Source of the DNA: Azoarcus sp. L1K30
GTDB lineage: Bacteria; Pseudomonadota; Gammaproteobacteria; Burkholderiales; Rhodocyclaceae
DNA length: 64,000 nucleotides
NCBI RefSeq assembly: GCF_018122735.1
Contig: NZ_JAGRRD010000001.1
Span: 3,391,190-3,455,189 of the forward strand
Reading direction: 5' to 3'
The notes under the pieces were generated by a model that was not told where the DNA came from, did not search any database, and saw nothing but the letters and a program-made list of their open reading frames with translations. Positions 27,579 to 35,915 of this stretch are shown in pieces. Each line of letters opens with the position of its first letter. The stretch's first letter is position 1. Made by a program: the position numbers and the translations under genes.

Positions 27579-28601
27579 CTACTCGGCGTGGCCGGTCGGC
27601 AGCGTCATGATTTCGATCCAGTTCGGGTTTTTCCCCACGGCGATGCGCTGGCAGTGCTGGAGTGCGCCCGTGTGCGGATCGATCGCATAGCGGCTGAGGT
27701 GGTCGGAGCGCTGTCCGGCGGCGAGCAGCCAGCGCCCGTCGGCGTCGATGGCTATGCTGCGTGGCTGGGTCTCGGTCGGCACATGCGCGATGAGGTCGAG
27801 ATGACCATCGTCCGGGTCGATGGCGAAGCGGGCCAGCGTGCTCGAGCGGCGCTCGCAGGTGTAAAGAAAGCGTCCGTCCGGCGTGATCTGGAGATCGGCC
27901 GCCCACGGTTCGCCGTCGAAGTCGGGCGGCAGCGACGGCGTCGTGCCAAGCACTTCAAGCGTGCCGTGAGCGGGATCGAAAGCCAGGGTGTCGATCGTCG
28001 CATCGAGCTCGTTGAGCAGATACACGCGGGATGCAACGGGGTGAAAACGGAAGTGGCGCGGCCCCGCACCGGGGCGAATCGCAAGTGTCGCCGGGGTGTT
28101 GCTCGACAGCCTGCCGCACTCGGGATTGAAACGAAGCTGCATGACCTGATTGGCGCCAAGGCTGGTGGCAATGACGTGGGTGTTGGTCGCCGTTGCCTGT
28201 ATGGCGTGTGCGTGGCGCCCCGTGGGTAAGGTTTGCTGGGTAATGCCGACGACGCCGTCATGGTCGATCGGACTGACGGTGATGATGTCATCAGGGTAGG
28301 ATGCGGCCAGCAGATAGCGCCCGCTGCGGTCGGTTGAAATGTAGGCCATGCTGCCCGCGAGCGCGGCTTCGCCGAGGCGGAGCAGGCGTCCGCTGGCCGG
28401 ATCGATCCGCATGCTGACCAGCGCCAGGGGTTCGCTGCGCCGGGCCGCATAAAGAAAGTGCCGGCACGGACTGACCGCCAGCGGCATGATCGTGCCGCCC
28501 AGCACCAGCGTGTGCACGACGGTGATTTGTCCGTCCGGCGCCAGGGACAGCACCGAGATCTCGCCGCTGTCGGCATTGGACACGTAGACCATCTGTCTCA
28601 T
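27579..28601 (-). CDS. Seven-bladed beta-propeller lactonase (6-phosphogluconolactonase/YbhE family)
   Basis: Propeller protein of 340 residues of the lactonase family PF10282, with repeating blade motifs such as RHFLYAARRS, RYLLAASYP, RFLYTCERR and RWLLAAGQ. Being in the uronate run, it probably opens the aldarolactone made by uronate dehydrogenase, giving galactarate or glucarate; this is inference, as family members elsewhere act on 6-phosphogluconolactone or other lactones. The ATG at 28601 is used. A GTG at 28613 in the same frame overlaps the dctM stop (GTGA) and could be the true, coupled start (344 residues). Confidence 0.82.
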   Translation of the reverse strand: MRQMVYVSNADSGEISVLSLAPDGQITVVHTLVLGGTIMPLAVSPCRHFLYAARRSEPLALVSMRIDPASGRLLRLGEAALAGSMAYISTDRSGRYLLAASYPDDIITVSPIDHDGVVGITQQTLPTGRHAHAIQATATNTHVIATSLGANQVMQLRFNPECGRLSSNTPATLAIRPGAGPRHFRFHPVASRVYLLNELDATIDTLAFDPAHGTLEVLGTTPSLPPDFDGEPWAADLQITPDGRFLYTCERRSSTLARFAIDPDDGHLDLIAHVPTETQPRSIAIDADGRWLLAAGQRSDHLSRYAIDPHTGALQHCQRIAVGKNPNWIEIMTLPTGHAE

Positions 28602-28609
28602 CGTCGTGC

Positions 28610-29896
28610 TCACAGTCCGAGGGTATGTGGCAGCCACAGCGACAGCGCAGGGATGTAGGTCACCATCAGCAGCACCAGGAAGAGCGCGATGAAGAAGGGT
28701 TTCATGGCGCGGGTCACGGTGGTGATCGGTAATTTGCCGACCGCGCTGCCGACGAACAGCACGGTGCCCACCGGTGGCGTGATGAGGCCGATACCGAGGT
28801 TCACCATCATGATCATGCCGAAATGTACCGGATCGATGCCGAGCGCCGTGATCACCGGCAGCAGGATGGGGGTCAGGATGAGGATCAGTGGTGCCATGTC
28901 CATCAGCGTGCCCAGCACCAGCAGCATGACGTTGATCATCATCAGGATGACGTAGCGGTTGTCCGAGATCGAGGTGAAGAAGGCGGTGACCTTGAGCGGG
29001 ATCTGCATCAGCGTCATCAGATAGCCGAAGGTGGCTGCGAAACCGATCAGGATCATGACGATGGTGACGGTCTTCACCGTACGATGCATCAGCTTGGGCA
29101 GGTCGCGCCACTTGTAGTCGCGATACACGAACATGGTGATGACGAAGGCGTACACCACGGCAATCGAGGCCGACTCGGTGGCGGTGAACACGCCCGTCAG
29201 GATGCCGCCGAGAATGATGACCATGGTCATCAGGCCCCACAGTGCGTCGGCACAGATTTTCAGCGCCTTGCGCAGCGGAATGACGTCGCCCTTGGGGTAA
29301 TTCTCGCGGCGGGCGATGAACAGGCACATCACCGCCAGCGTCAGGCCCAGCAAGAGTCCGGGTACGACGCCGGCCATGAACAGGCTGGCGATCGATACGG
29401 TGCCGCCGGCCGCCAGCGAATAGATCACCGCATTGTGGCTCGGCGGCACCAGGATGGCCTGCACCGAGCCGCTGACGGTGACTGCGGTGGCGAACTCGCG
29501 TGGATAGCCCTTGCGCTCCATTTCCGGGATCAGCACGCTGCCGACCGAGGCGGTATCGGCCACCGACGAGCCGGAGATGGCACCGAAGAAGGTCGAGGCC
29601 AGGATGTTCACCAGCGACAGGCCACCGCGGATGAAGCCCACGAGCACGCCAGCAAAAGCCACCAGCCGGTGCGACATGCCGCCTTCGGCCATGATGGCGC
29701 CGGCGAGCACGAAGAAGGGGATCGCCAGCAGCGAGAATTTATTGACGCCGGCTGCGAGCTGGATCATCACTGCGTCCAGCGGCAGGTCGATCCACAGCGC
29801 GCCGACCAGGGCCGCCAGCCCCAGCGAATAGGCCACCGGTACGCCGATGGCGATGAACAGTGCGAGGCTGCCCAGCAGAACGAGCATGTCCATCAT
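28610..29896 (-). CDS. dctM: TRAP transporter large permease subunit (DctM family), uronate operon
   Basis: Membrane subunit of 428 residues with about 12 helices, second TRAP system of the window. The conserved SGSSVADTASVGSVLIPEMERKGYP region near residue 140 and GLITPPVGTVLFVGSA near 370 are typical. The start at 29896 overlaps the dctQ stop by four bases (ATGA), so the pair is coupled. It lies in the middle of the hexuronate/hexarate run, which suggests uptake of galacturonate or glucuronate, known TRAP substrates in other bacteria; the substrate itself is inferred. Confidence 0.9.
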   Translation of the reverse strand: MMDMLVLLGSLALFIAIGVPVAYSLGLAALVGALWIDLPLDAVMIQLAAGVNKFSLLAIPFFVLAGAIMAEGGMSHRLVAFAGVLVGFIRGGLSLVNILASTFFGAISGSSVADTASVGSVLIPEMERKGYPREFATAVTVSGSVQAILVPPSHNAVIYSLAAGGTVSIASLFMAGVVPGLLLGLTLAVMCLFIARRENYPKGDVIPLRKALKICADALWGLMTMVIILGGILTGVFTATESASIAVVYAFVITMFVYRDYKWRDLPKLMHRTVKTVTIVMILIGFAATFGYLMTLMQIPLKVTAFFTSISDNRYVILMMINVMLLVLGTLMDMAPLILILTPILLPVITALGIDPVHFGMIMMVNLGIGLITPPVGTVLFVGSAVGKLPITTVTRAMKPFFIALFLVLLMVTYIPALSLWLPHTLGL

Positions 29897-30417
29897 GCAT
29901 CTCCTTCGGCGGCGTGTTCTTCGTAGCGGACGATGTCGCGATCCTGCTGGCTGCCGAAGACGATTCGCTCGATGACGAACAACAGGGTGAAGGCACTCCC
30001 CAGCGGTAAGGGAAGATAGGTGATGCCCACCGGCATCCATGGCAGCTCGGCGACGGTCTGGCCCATGGTTTCATACGACAGCAAAATGCCGTAGCCGGCA
30101 ACGAAGAGGCAGATCGCCAGCATCAGCAGGTCAACCAGCTTGGCGCAGACGCGTTGCAATTCGGGCGACAGGGTGTCCGTCAACATGGATACCGCAATAT
30201 GGCCGCCGGCACGATAACTGGCGGCGGCGCCGACGAAGGTGAAGATCACCATGAACAGAATGGACACCGGCTCCGGCCAATGTGATCCGGTGCCCATCAC
30301 ATAGCGTGCGAATACCCCCCACGGAATGATCAGTGACATGAACAGGATGGAGAAGCCGGCGATCCAGATGCACAGGACGTAGAGCCGGTCCATGAATCTG
30401 ATGTATGGGTGGTGCAT
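29893..30417 (-). CDS. dctQ: TRAP transporter small permease subunit (DctQ family), uronate operon
   Basis: Four-helix small subunit of 174 residues with the DctQ pattern (WGVFARYVMGTG, then RAGGHIAVSML). It overlaps dctM by four bases. The ATG at 30417 has GGAG about 12 bases upstream; the frame remains open to 30462 but the extra residues are proline-rich and not helical. Follows dctP by 84 bases. Unlike the TRAP system at 5-8 kb, no hairpin separates dctP from dctQ here. Confidence 0.86.
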   Translation of the reverse strand: MHHPYIRFMDRLYVLCIWIAGFSILFMSLIIPWGVFARYVMGTGSHWPEPVSILFMVIFTFVGAAASYRAGGHIAVSMLTDTLSPELQRVCAKLVDLLMLAICLFVAGYGILLSYETMGQTVAELPWMPVGITYLPLPLGSAFTLLFVIERIVFGSQQDRDIVRYEEHAAEGDA

Positions 30418-30501
30418 GGCGATGAACACTCCGGAAGTCGGGGGCGGCGTGCCCGCAGGCATACCGCCCCTGATACGGCCGACCAGGTCCGAGAACCTGG
30501 C

Positions 30502-31494
30502 TTACTTGGTCGCTTCGATGCGACGGATCAGGTCGGCATAGTCGGCGCCGTATTTCGCGCGAACCGGCGCCGTGGCGTCATAGAAGGGCTTGGTGTCGAC
30601 ATCGATGAACTCCACCCCTGCGGCCTTCAGCTTCTGCGTGCTGTCGGCCACGCTGTCGTTCCACAGCTTGCGTTCTTCCATCTGCGCTTCGCGACCGTAC
30701 TTCTTGAACAGGGCCTGGTCTTCGGGCGACAGCTTGTTCCAGGTGACCTTGGACATGACGATGATTTCCGGAATCATCAGGTGTTTGGTCTGGGTGTAGT
30801 ACTTGGTGCCGGTGGTGTAGTGGTTCGAGGTAAAGAGGCTGGGTTCGTTGTTCTCGGCGCCGTCGATGACGCCGGTCTGGAGCGCGGTGAAGACCTCGCC
30901 ATAGCCCATCGAGATGCCGTTGCCGCCCATGGCGTTCATGGTGTCGATGAACAGCGGATTGCCCATCATGCGGATCTTCAGGCCCTTGAGGTCTTCGGGC
31001 GTGCGCACCGGCTTCTTGGTATAGAGGCTGCGGCTGCCGGCGACGGTGAACGCCAGTGCCACCATGCGCGCCGACGAGTTGGAGATCTTGTCCAGCATTT
31101 CCTGGCCGATGGGACCGTCCAGTACCGCATTCAGGTGCGCTTCGTTGCGGAACATGAAGGGCATGTTGAAGACATTGACCTCGGGCACCACGGTGCCGAC
31201 CGGACCCAGCGAGGTGCGCAGGATCTGGATGGCGCCGACCTGGGTCTGCTCGATCATCTCCTTCTCGCCACCGAGCACACCGCCGGGGAACATCTGGAAC
31301 TTGATGCGGCCATTGGTGGCCGCTTCGATCTTCTTGCCCATGTTCTCGACCGCGACCACGGTGGGGTAGCCGGGCGGATGTACGTCGGCCGCCTTCATCA
31401 CCATCTCGGCATGGGCGGTGGTCGGAATGAGCGCGGAAAAGCCCAGGCTGGCCACGAGTGCGCCGATGGCGAGAAATGTTCTGCGTGTTTTCAT
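30502..31494 (-). CDS. dctP: TRAP transporter substrate-binding protein (DctP family), uronate operon
   Basis: Periplasmic receptor of 330 residues. The signal peptide (about 1-29) ends TTAHAEM. DctP features are the FPGGVLGGEKEMIEQTQ stretch near residue 70 and DLKGLKIRMMGNP near 165, which carries the carboxylate-binding arginine. First gene of dctPQM in the uronate run, 89 bases downstream of udh. Related TRAP receptors bind D-galacturonate and D-glucuronate, which fits the neighbouring enzymes; not proven by sequence. Confidence 0.9.
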   Translation of the reverse strand: MKTRRTFLAIGALVASLGFSALIPTTAHAEMVMKAADVHPPGYPTVVAVENMGKKIEAATNGRIKFQMFPGGVLGGEKEMIEQTQVGAIQILRTSLGPVGTVVPEVNVFNMPFMFRNEAHLNAVLDGPIGQEMLDKISNSSARMVALAFTVAGSRSLYTKKPVRTPEDLKGLKIRMMGNPLFIDTMNAMGGNGISMGYGEVFTALQTGVIDGAENNEPSLFTSNHYTTGTKYYTQTKHLMIPEIIVMSKVTWNKLSPEDQALFKKYGREAQMEERKLWNDSVADSTQKLKAAGVEFIDVDTKPFYDATAPVRAKYGADYADLIRRIEATK

Positions 31495-31583
31495 TGTCAG
31501 TCTCCTTCCTGCTTCTGGTGGTGAGGATGTCGGCCTGGGTGCATCTGCACATCGGGTCCGGCGGGTGCTGCGAAAACGCTGTT

Positions 31584-32405
31584 TCAATCGAATGGGCCCT
31601 TGGTCACGAAGCCGCCGCCCTGGTAGCGCGCAACCGGATCGTCGAGGTCGATGTGCTGCTGACGCGCCTCGACCGCTTCGCGGAAGCGGTCCGAACTGTC
31701 CCGCGGGCGGTAGCCGATGTGTCTGGCGTACTTGTTGTCCCACCAGGTGGTGGCATTGTCCGACATGCCGTAGATGATGCTGTGGCCGACGATGGGGGCC
31801 GTCAGGCTGGCCACAACCAGCCGTTCCAGGTCGTCGAAGCTCATCCATGTGGCGAGCATGCGGCGATCGGCCGGCTCGGGAAACGAGGAGCCGATGCGCA
31901 GGCTGACGGTTTCGATGCCCCAGCGGTCGAAATACAGCTGGGCGAGATTCTCGCCGAAGGCCTTGGACAGACCGTAGAAGCCATCGGGCCGTACAGGGTC
32001 GCGGGCGTCGATGACTTCGTCCTGGCGGTAGAAACCGGTGACGTGGTTGGAGCTGGCGAAGATGATGCGCTTGACGCCCTGCTTGCGAGCGGCTTCGTAC
32101 AGGTTGTAGGCACCGATGATGTTGCCGGCGAGGATCGGCTCCCAGGGCTGCTCGGTCGACACGCCGCCCATGTGGACAACGGCATCGACGCCCTCGAGCA
32201 GGGCGAGCATGGCGTCCTTGTCTTCCAGCGCAGCGGTCATGACTTCTTCGCCGGCATTGGGCGCGCCGAGATCTGACCGATGGCTCACGCGCAGGACATC
32301 GCAGTACGCGGGCAGACGGGCGCGCAGTTCGCGGCCGAGGTTGCCCGCGGCGCCGGTGAGCAGGAGACGCTTGAAGCGGATGGTTGATGCGGGTTTCGAA
32401 AGCAT
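31584..32405 (-). CDS. udh: Uronate dehydrogenase
   Basis: NAD-dependent short-chain dehydrogenase/epimerase-fold enzyme (273 residues) that oxidises D-galacturonate or D-glucuronate to the corresponding aldarolactone. The Rossmann motif is Gly18-x-x-Gly21-x-x-Gly24, and the catalytic pair Tyr144/Lys148 is in FYGLSKAFGE. The C-terminal GMSDNATTWWDN and YQGGGFVTKGPFD match characterised uronate dehydrogenases of Agrobacterium and Pseudomonas, which are similar in length. Location among gar/gud genes supports the call. It precedes dctP and follows garL by 29 bases. Confidence 0.88.
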   Translation of the reverse strand: MLSKPASTIRFKRLLLTGAAGNLGRELRARLPAYCDVLRVSHRSDLGAPNAGEEVMTAALEDKDAMLALLEGVDAVVHMGGVSTEQPWEPILAGNIIGAYNLYEAARKQGVKRIIFASSNHVTGFYRQDEVIDARDPVRPDGFYGLSKAFGENLAQLYFDRWGIETVSLRIGSSFPEPADRRMLATWMSFDDLERLVVASLTAPIVGHSIIYGMSDNATTWWDNKYARHIGYRPRDSSDRFREAVEARQQHIDLDDPVARYQGGGFVTKGPFD

Positions 32406-32434
32406 GATCTTGATCCGGTTGTTGAGAGAAGGGC

Positions 32435-33199
32435 TCAGACCTTGAACCGGGCCGCGAGCGCATCGGCACTGGCGCGCAGCAGGTTCTGGTCGGCACCGAC
32501 GGCAACGAAGAGGCAGCCGAGTTCGACGTAGCGCCGGGCCAGTGTTTCGTCGCCGGTCAGGATGCCTGCCGGCTTGCCGCAGGCCTTGATGCGGATGATC
32601 GCGTCCTCGATGGCGGCGAGCACATCGGGGTGCTTGGGATTGCCGAGGTGGCCCAGGGCGGCGGCGAGATCGCCGGGGCCGATGAAGACACCATCGATGC
32701 CGTCAACATTGGCGATCGCTTCGAGGTTGTGCAGGCCCTGCACCGTTTCCACCTGCACGAGCACGCAGATTTCTTCGCTGCAACGCTTGCCGTAGTCCTT
32801 GATACGCCCGTATCCGGCGGCACGGGGCGCGCCCGCATAGCCGCGTACGCCATACGGCGGATAGCGCGTGAAGGCCACCGCATCACGCGCTTCCTCGGCG
32901 GTCTGCACGTAGGGAATCAATACGGTCTGCACGCCGATGTCGAGCAGGCGCTTCATCGTCACCATGTCATTCCAGGGCGGGCGGATGATCGGGGTGGCGG
33001 TGCCGCCCGTCATGGCCTGCAGCTGCGACAGGATGGTCTCGACCTCGTTGGGGGAGTGCTCCATGTCGAGCAGCAGCCAGTCAAATCCGCAGCGGGCGAG
33101 GATTTCGGTACTGATGTTGCTGCACAGGTGCGACCACAGGCCGATCTGCTTCTGACCGGACTGTATGGCGTGCTTGAAACGATTGGTCGGTAGATCCAT
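32435..33199 (-). CDS. garL: 5-keto-4-deoxy-D-glucarate aldolase (HpcH/HpaI family)
   Basis: Metal-dependent class II aldolase of 254 residues splitting 5-dehydro-4-deoxyglucarate to pyruvate and tartronate semialdehyde. Family landmarks: DMEHSPN with the base His48, Arg73 in IIRPPWND, the metal ligands Glu151 (VQVETVQG) and Asp177 (GPGDLAAALG). Start: ATG 33199 has GAGG six bases upstream, while the in-frame ATG at 33205 abuts it, so the shorter form is preferred. Related HpaI aldolases act on other 4-hydroxy-2-oxo acids; garR and garK next door fix the reading. Confidence 0.88.
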   Translation of the reverse strand: MDLPTNRFKHAIQSGQKQIGLWSHLCSNISTEILARCGFDWLLLDMEHSPNEVETILSQLQAMTGGTATPIIRPPWNDMVTMKRLLDIGVQTVLIPYVQTAEEARDAVAFTRYPPYGVRGYAGAPRAAGYGRIKDYGKRCSEEICVLVQVETVQGLHNLEAIANVDGIDGVFIGPGDLAAALGHLGNPKHPDVLAAIEDAIIRIKACGKPAGILTGDETLARRYVELGCLFVAVGADQNLLRASADALAARFKV

Positions 33200-33261
33200 G
33201 GTCATCCTCGCCGTGTTGGGTGTTTTGGCGTCATTGCCGGGCGCGCCCGGCGGTCGGGGGT

Positions 33262-34146
33262 TCAGTTGCCGGCGACCTGGTGGTTGCCGGCAATTTCGAG
33301 TGCGCGCACCAGGGCGGAGTGGTCCCAGCCGGCGCCCCCGTTGGCGACGCAGCTGCTCATCAGCTGCTGTGCGCTGGCGGTATGCGGCAGGCTCAGCCCC
33401 AGGGCGCGGGCACCTTCGAGCGCCAGATTGAGATCCTTCTGGTGCAGTTCGATACGGAAGCCGGGGTCGAAGGTGCGCTTGATCATGCGTTCGCCGTGGA
33501 CCTCGAGAATGCGCGAGGCGGCGAATCCGCCCATCAGCGCCTGGCGTACCTTGGCCGGGTCGGCGCCGGCCTTGGCGGCGAACAGCAGCGCTTCGCCGAC
33601 GGCTTCGATGTTGAGGGCGACGATGATCTGGTTGGCGACCTTGCAGGTCTGGCCGTCACCGTTGCCCCCCACCAGCGTGATGTTCTTGCCCATCAGCTCG
33701 AACAGGGGCTTGACCCGCTCGAAACCGGCTGCGGACGCACCGACCATGATGGTCAGGCTGGCGGCTTTGGCGCCGACTTCACCGCCGGAGACCGGGGCGT
33801 CGAGGTATTCACAGCCGAGCGCGTTGATGCGCGCTGCAAAATCCTTGGTCGCGATGGGCGAGATCGAGCTCATGTCGACCACCGTCTTGCCCGCGTCGAG
33901 TCCGGCGGCAACGCCGTCCTCATCAAACAGGACTGCGGCCACATGCGGCGTATCGGGCACCATGATGAAGATGATGTCGGCCTGCTGCGCCACTTCGCGG
34001 GCACTGGCGCATGCCTGTGTCCCCTTGTCCGTCAGTGCCGCCGGGACGCCGCTGCGGCTGAAGGCCGCCAGTTCGTGACCGGCGGCCAGCAGGTGGCCGG
34101 CCATCGGGGTGCCCATGATGCCGAGTCCGATGAATCCGAGTTTCAT
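33262..34146 (-). CDS. garR: 2-hydroxy-3-oxopropionate (tartronate semialdehyde) reductase
   Basis: NAD(P)H-dependent reductase of 294 residues converting tartronate semialdehyde to D-glycerate. It is a 3-hydroxyacid dehydrogenase: N-terminal dinucleotide site GFIGLGIMG (4-12), substrate motif DAPVSGGEVGA (117-127) and catalytic Lys169 in GQTCKVANQ. Length matches E. coli GarR/GlxR. It lies between gudD (51 bases) and garL (62 bases) in the operon. Glyoxylate carboligase genes are absent from the window, so the substrate should come from garL. Confidence 0.93.
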   Translation of the reverse strand: MKLGFIGLGIMGTPMAGHLLAAGHELAAFSRSGVPAALTDKGTQACASAREVAQQADIIFIMVPDTPHVAAVLFDEDGVAAGLDAGKTVVDMSSISPIATKDFAARINALGCEYLDAPVSGGEVGAKAASLTIMVGASAAGFERVKPLFELMGKNITLVGGNGDGQTCKVANQIIVALNIEAVGEALLFAAKAGADPAKVRQALMGGFAASRILEVHGERMIKRTFDPGFRIELHQKDLNLALEGARALGLSLPHTASAQQLMSSCVANGGAGWDHSALVRALEIAGNHQVAGN

Positions 34147-34197
34147 GTCGTGTGCTCCGTCAGAAAGGGGTTTGGAGTGGCTGTTGCCGGTGACGAC

Positions 34198-35547
34198 TTA
34201 GCGCACCATGCACGGACGCTTGTTGTCGAAGCGCCAGCCGGGAATGAGGTACTGCATCGCGACGGCGTCGTCGCGAGCGCCCAGGCCCATGCCGAGATAG
34301 CACTGGTGGGCCTTTTCGAGTTGATCGAGGTCGAGTTCGACACCAAGCCCGCCATGTGTGGGCACGGCAATCTTGCCGTCGACGATCTGCAGCGGATCAC
34401 GTGTCAGGCGCGAATCGCCCTCCTGCCAGATCCAGTGGGTGTCGATGGCGGTGATGCGGCCGGGCGCGGCAGCAGCGACATGGGTAAACATCGCCAGCGA
34501 GATGTCGAAGTGGTTGTTGGAATGCGAGCCCCAGGTCAGGCCCCACTCGTCACACAACTGTGCCACCCGCACCGATCCGGCCATGGTCCAGAAATGGGGG
34601 TCCGCTAGCGGGATGTCGACCGATTGCAATTGCAGCGAGTGGCCCATCTGACGCCAGTCGGTAGCGACCATGTTGGTGGCGGTGGGCAAGCCGGTGGCGC
34701 GGCGGAATTCGGCCATCACTTCGCGCCCGGAGAAGCCGTTCTCGGCGCCGCAGGGATCTTCGGCGTAGGCCAGCACGCCGTGCAGGTCACGGCACAGGCG
34801 GATGGCGTCGTCGAGCAGCCAGCCGCCGTTGGGGTCAAGCGTGATGCGGGCGTCGGGGAAGCGCGCATGCAGGGCGTGAATGGCCTCGACCTCCTCCTCG
34901 CCGCGGAGCACGCCGCCCTTGAGCTTGAAGTCATTGAAGCCGTATCGCGCATAGGCGGCCTCGGCCAGTCGCACCACGGCATCCGGCGTCATCGCGGCCT
35001 CGTTGCGGACGCGGAACCAGTCGTTGTCGACCATCGACTCGTCGCGATAGGGCAGATCGGTCAGCTTGCGGTCGGCGATGAAGAACAGGTAGCCCAGCAT
35101 CTCGACCTCGGTACGCTGCTGGCCGTTGCCGAGCAGGGCGGCGACCGGCACGCCCAGAAACTGGCCGAGCAGGTCCAGCATCGCGGCTTCGACCGCGGTC
35201 ACTGCGTGAATCGTCGTGCGCAGATCGAAAGTCTGCAACCCGCGGCCCCCTGCGTCGCGGTCGGCGAACTGGCGGCGCATGGCGTTGAGCACGGCATTCC
35301 AGTTGCCCAGGGCTTGTCCGACGATCAGCGGGCGGGCGTCTTCCAGGGTCTGGCGGATCTTCTCGCCGCCGGGAACTTCACCGACACCGGTATTGCCAGC
35401 ACTGTCCTTGAGGATGACGATATTGCGGGTAAAGAACGGGCCATGAGCGCCGCTGAGGTTGAGCAGCATGCTGTCGCGACCGGCAACGGGCACGACCCGC
35501 ATTGCGCTGATGGTCGGAGTGGAGGAAGCCGGGCCTGCCTTGTTCAT
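34198..35547 (-). CDS. gudD: Glucarate dehydratase
   Basis: Enolase-superfamily enzyme of 449 residues dehydrating D-glucarate (and L-idarate) to 5-dehydro-4-deoxy-D-glucarate. Active-site residues are all present with a constant +3 offset from E. coli GudD: Lys208-x-Lys210, metal ligands Asp238, Glu263 and Asn292, and His342 in GSHSNNH. First gene of the minus-strand run; a 17-bp-spaced promoter and a perfect 15-bp palindrome lie 30-70 bases upstream. Its product is the same as that of garD, so both converge on garL. Confidence 0.95.
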   Translation of the reverse strand: MNKAGPASSTPTISAMRVVPVAGRDSMLLNLSGAHGPFFTRNIVILKDSAGNTGVGEVPGGEKIRQTLEDARPLIVGQALGNWNAVLNAMRRQFADRDAGGRGLQTFDLRTTIHAVTAVEAAMLDLLGQFLGVPVAALLGNGQQRTEVEMLGYLFFIADRKLTDLPYRDESMVDNDWFRVRNEAAMTPDAVVRLAEAAYARYGFNDFKLKGGVLRGEEEVEAIHALHARFPDARITLDPNGGWLLDDAIRLCRDLHGVLAYAEDPCGAENGFSGREVMAEFRRATGLPTATNMVATDWRQMGHSLQLQSVDIPLADPHFWTMAGSVRVAQLCDEWGLTWGSHSNNHFDISLAMFTHVAAAAPGRITAIDTHWIWQEGDSRLTRDPLQIVDGKIAVPTHGGLGVELDLDQLEKAHQCYLGMGLGARDDAVAMQYLIPGWRFDNKRPCMVR

Positions 35548-35574
35548 GGGAATCGTGCGCCTTGAAAACTGTGT

Positions 35575-35589
35575 AGATGTCAGACATCT
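35575..35589. promoter_or_regulatory. Palindromic operator upstream of gudD
   Basis: Perfect 15-bp palindrome AGATGTC-A-GACATCT. It overlaps the -10 hexamer of the gudD promoter and extends towards the transcription start, an arrangement for repression. GntR/FadR-type regulators bind short dyads of this kind; the divergent regulator is the obvious candidate. Confidence 0.6.
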
Positions 35590-35614
35590 TATGAATAGGT
35601 GCCACCAAAATCAA
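35586..35614 (-). promoter_or_regulatory. Putative sigma-70 promoter of the gudD operon
   Basis: On the minus strand TTGATT (35614-35609), a 17-base spacer and TAAGAT (35591-35586), about 39 bases before the gudD start. Both hexamers match the consensus in four of six positions. Confidence 0.5.
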
Positions 35615-35830
35615 GAAAAATGTGATTCGTGAAGAAGTTTTTCTTATTGCGCTGCAGCGTGGCCCTGTCGCGCCGCCGCTATTGGCCTGTTTGCTGGAGA
35701 AATGGTGAGTGCGGCGCTGCAGAATGGTGATGGGTGGAGTTTGGGGCGGCGTCGGAAAGTGGTGTCCGTGAAGAAGAGGGTGGGTTATGTGTTGCTTGCG
35801 GGGAGGAAAAACCGGATCTGTTTCCTATAC

Positions 35831-35849
35831 TATGTGATCAGACAACATA
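35831..35849. promoter_or_regulatory. Candidate autoregulatory operator of the FadR-type regulator
   Basis: Dyad TATGT (35831-35835) and ACATA (35845-35849) around nine bases that include TCAGACA, the 7-mer also found in the gudD palindrome. It starts right at a TATACT -10-like hexamer (35826-35831), 67-85 bases before the ATG at 35916, so binding would block the regulator gene's own promoter. Confidence 0.45.
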
Positions 35850-35915
35850 CAAAGTAAGGGCGGGTTTTGGCATGCTATGCTCGGCCTGCGTTGCCAACGC
35901 GCATTGGAACAAGAT

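Larger units (their letters stand above)
35548..35915. other. Divergent regulatory region between gudD and the FadR-type regulator
   Basis: This 368-bp gap holds a promoter and a perfect palindrome next to gudD (35575-35614) and a second dyad next to the regulator gene (35831-35849). The two sites share the 7-mer TCAGACA. The stretch 35620-35820 is G/T-rich and I see no gene in it; short open frames there (for example 35734-35919) have no family character. Confidence 0.6.

Noticed and set aside
33220-34608. Plus-strand frame of 462 codons across garR and gudD
   Set aside because: It crosses two real genes and the spacer between them, with no ribosome site or family match.
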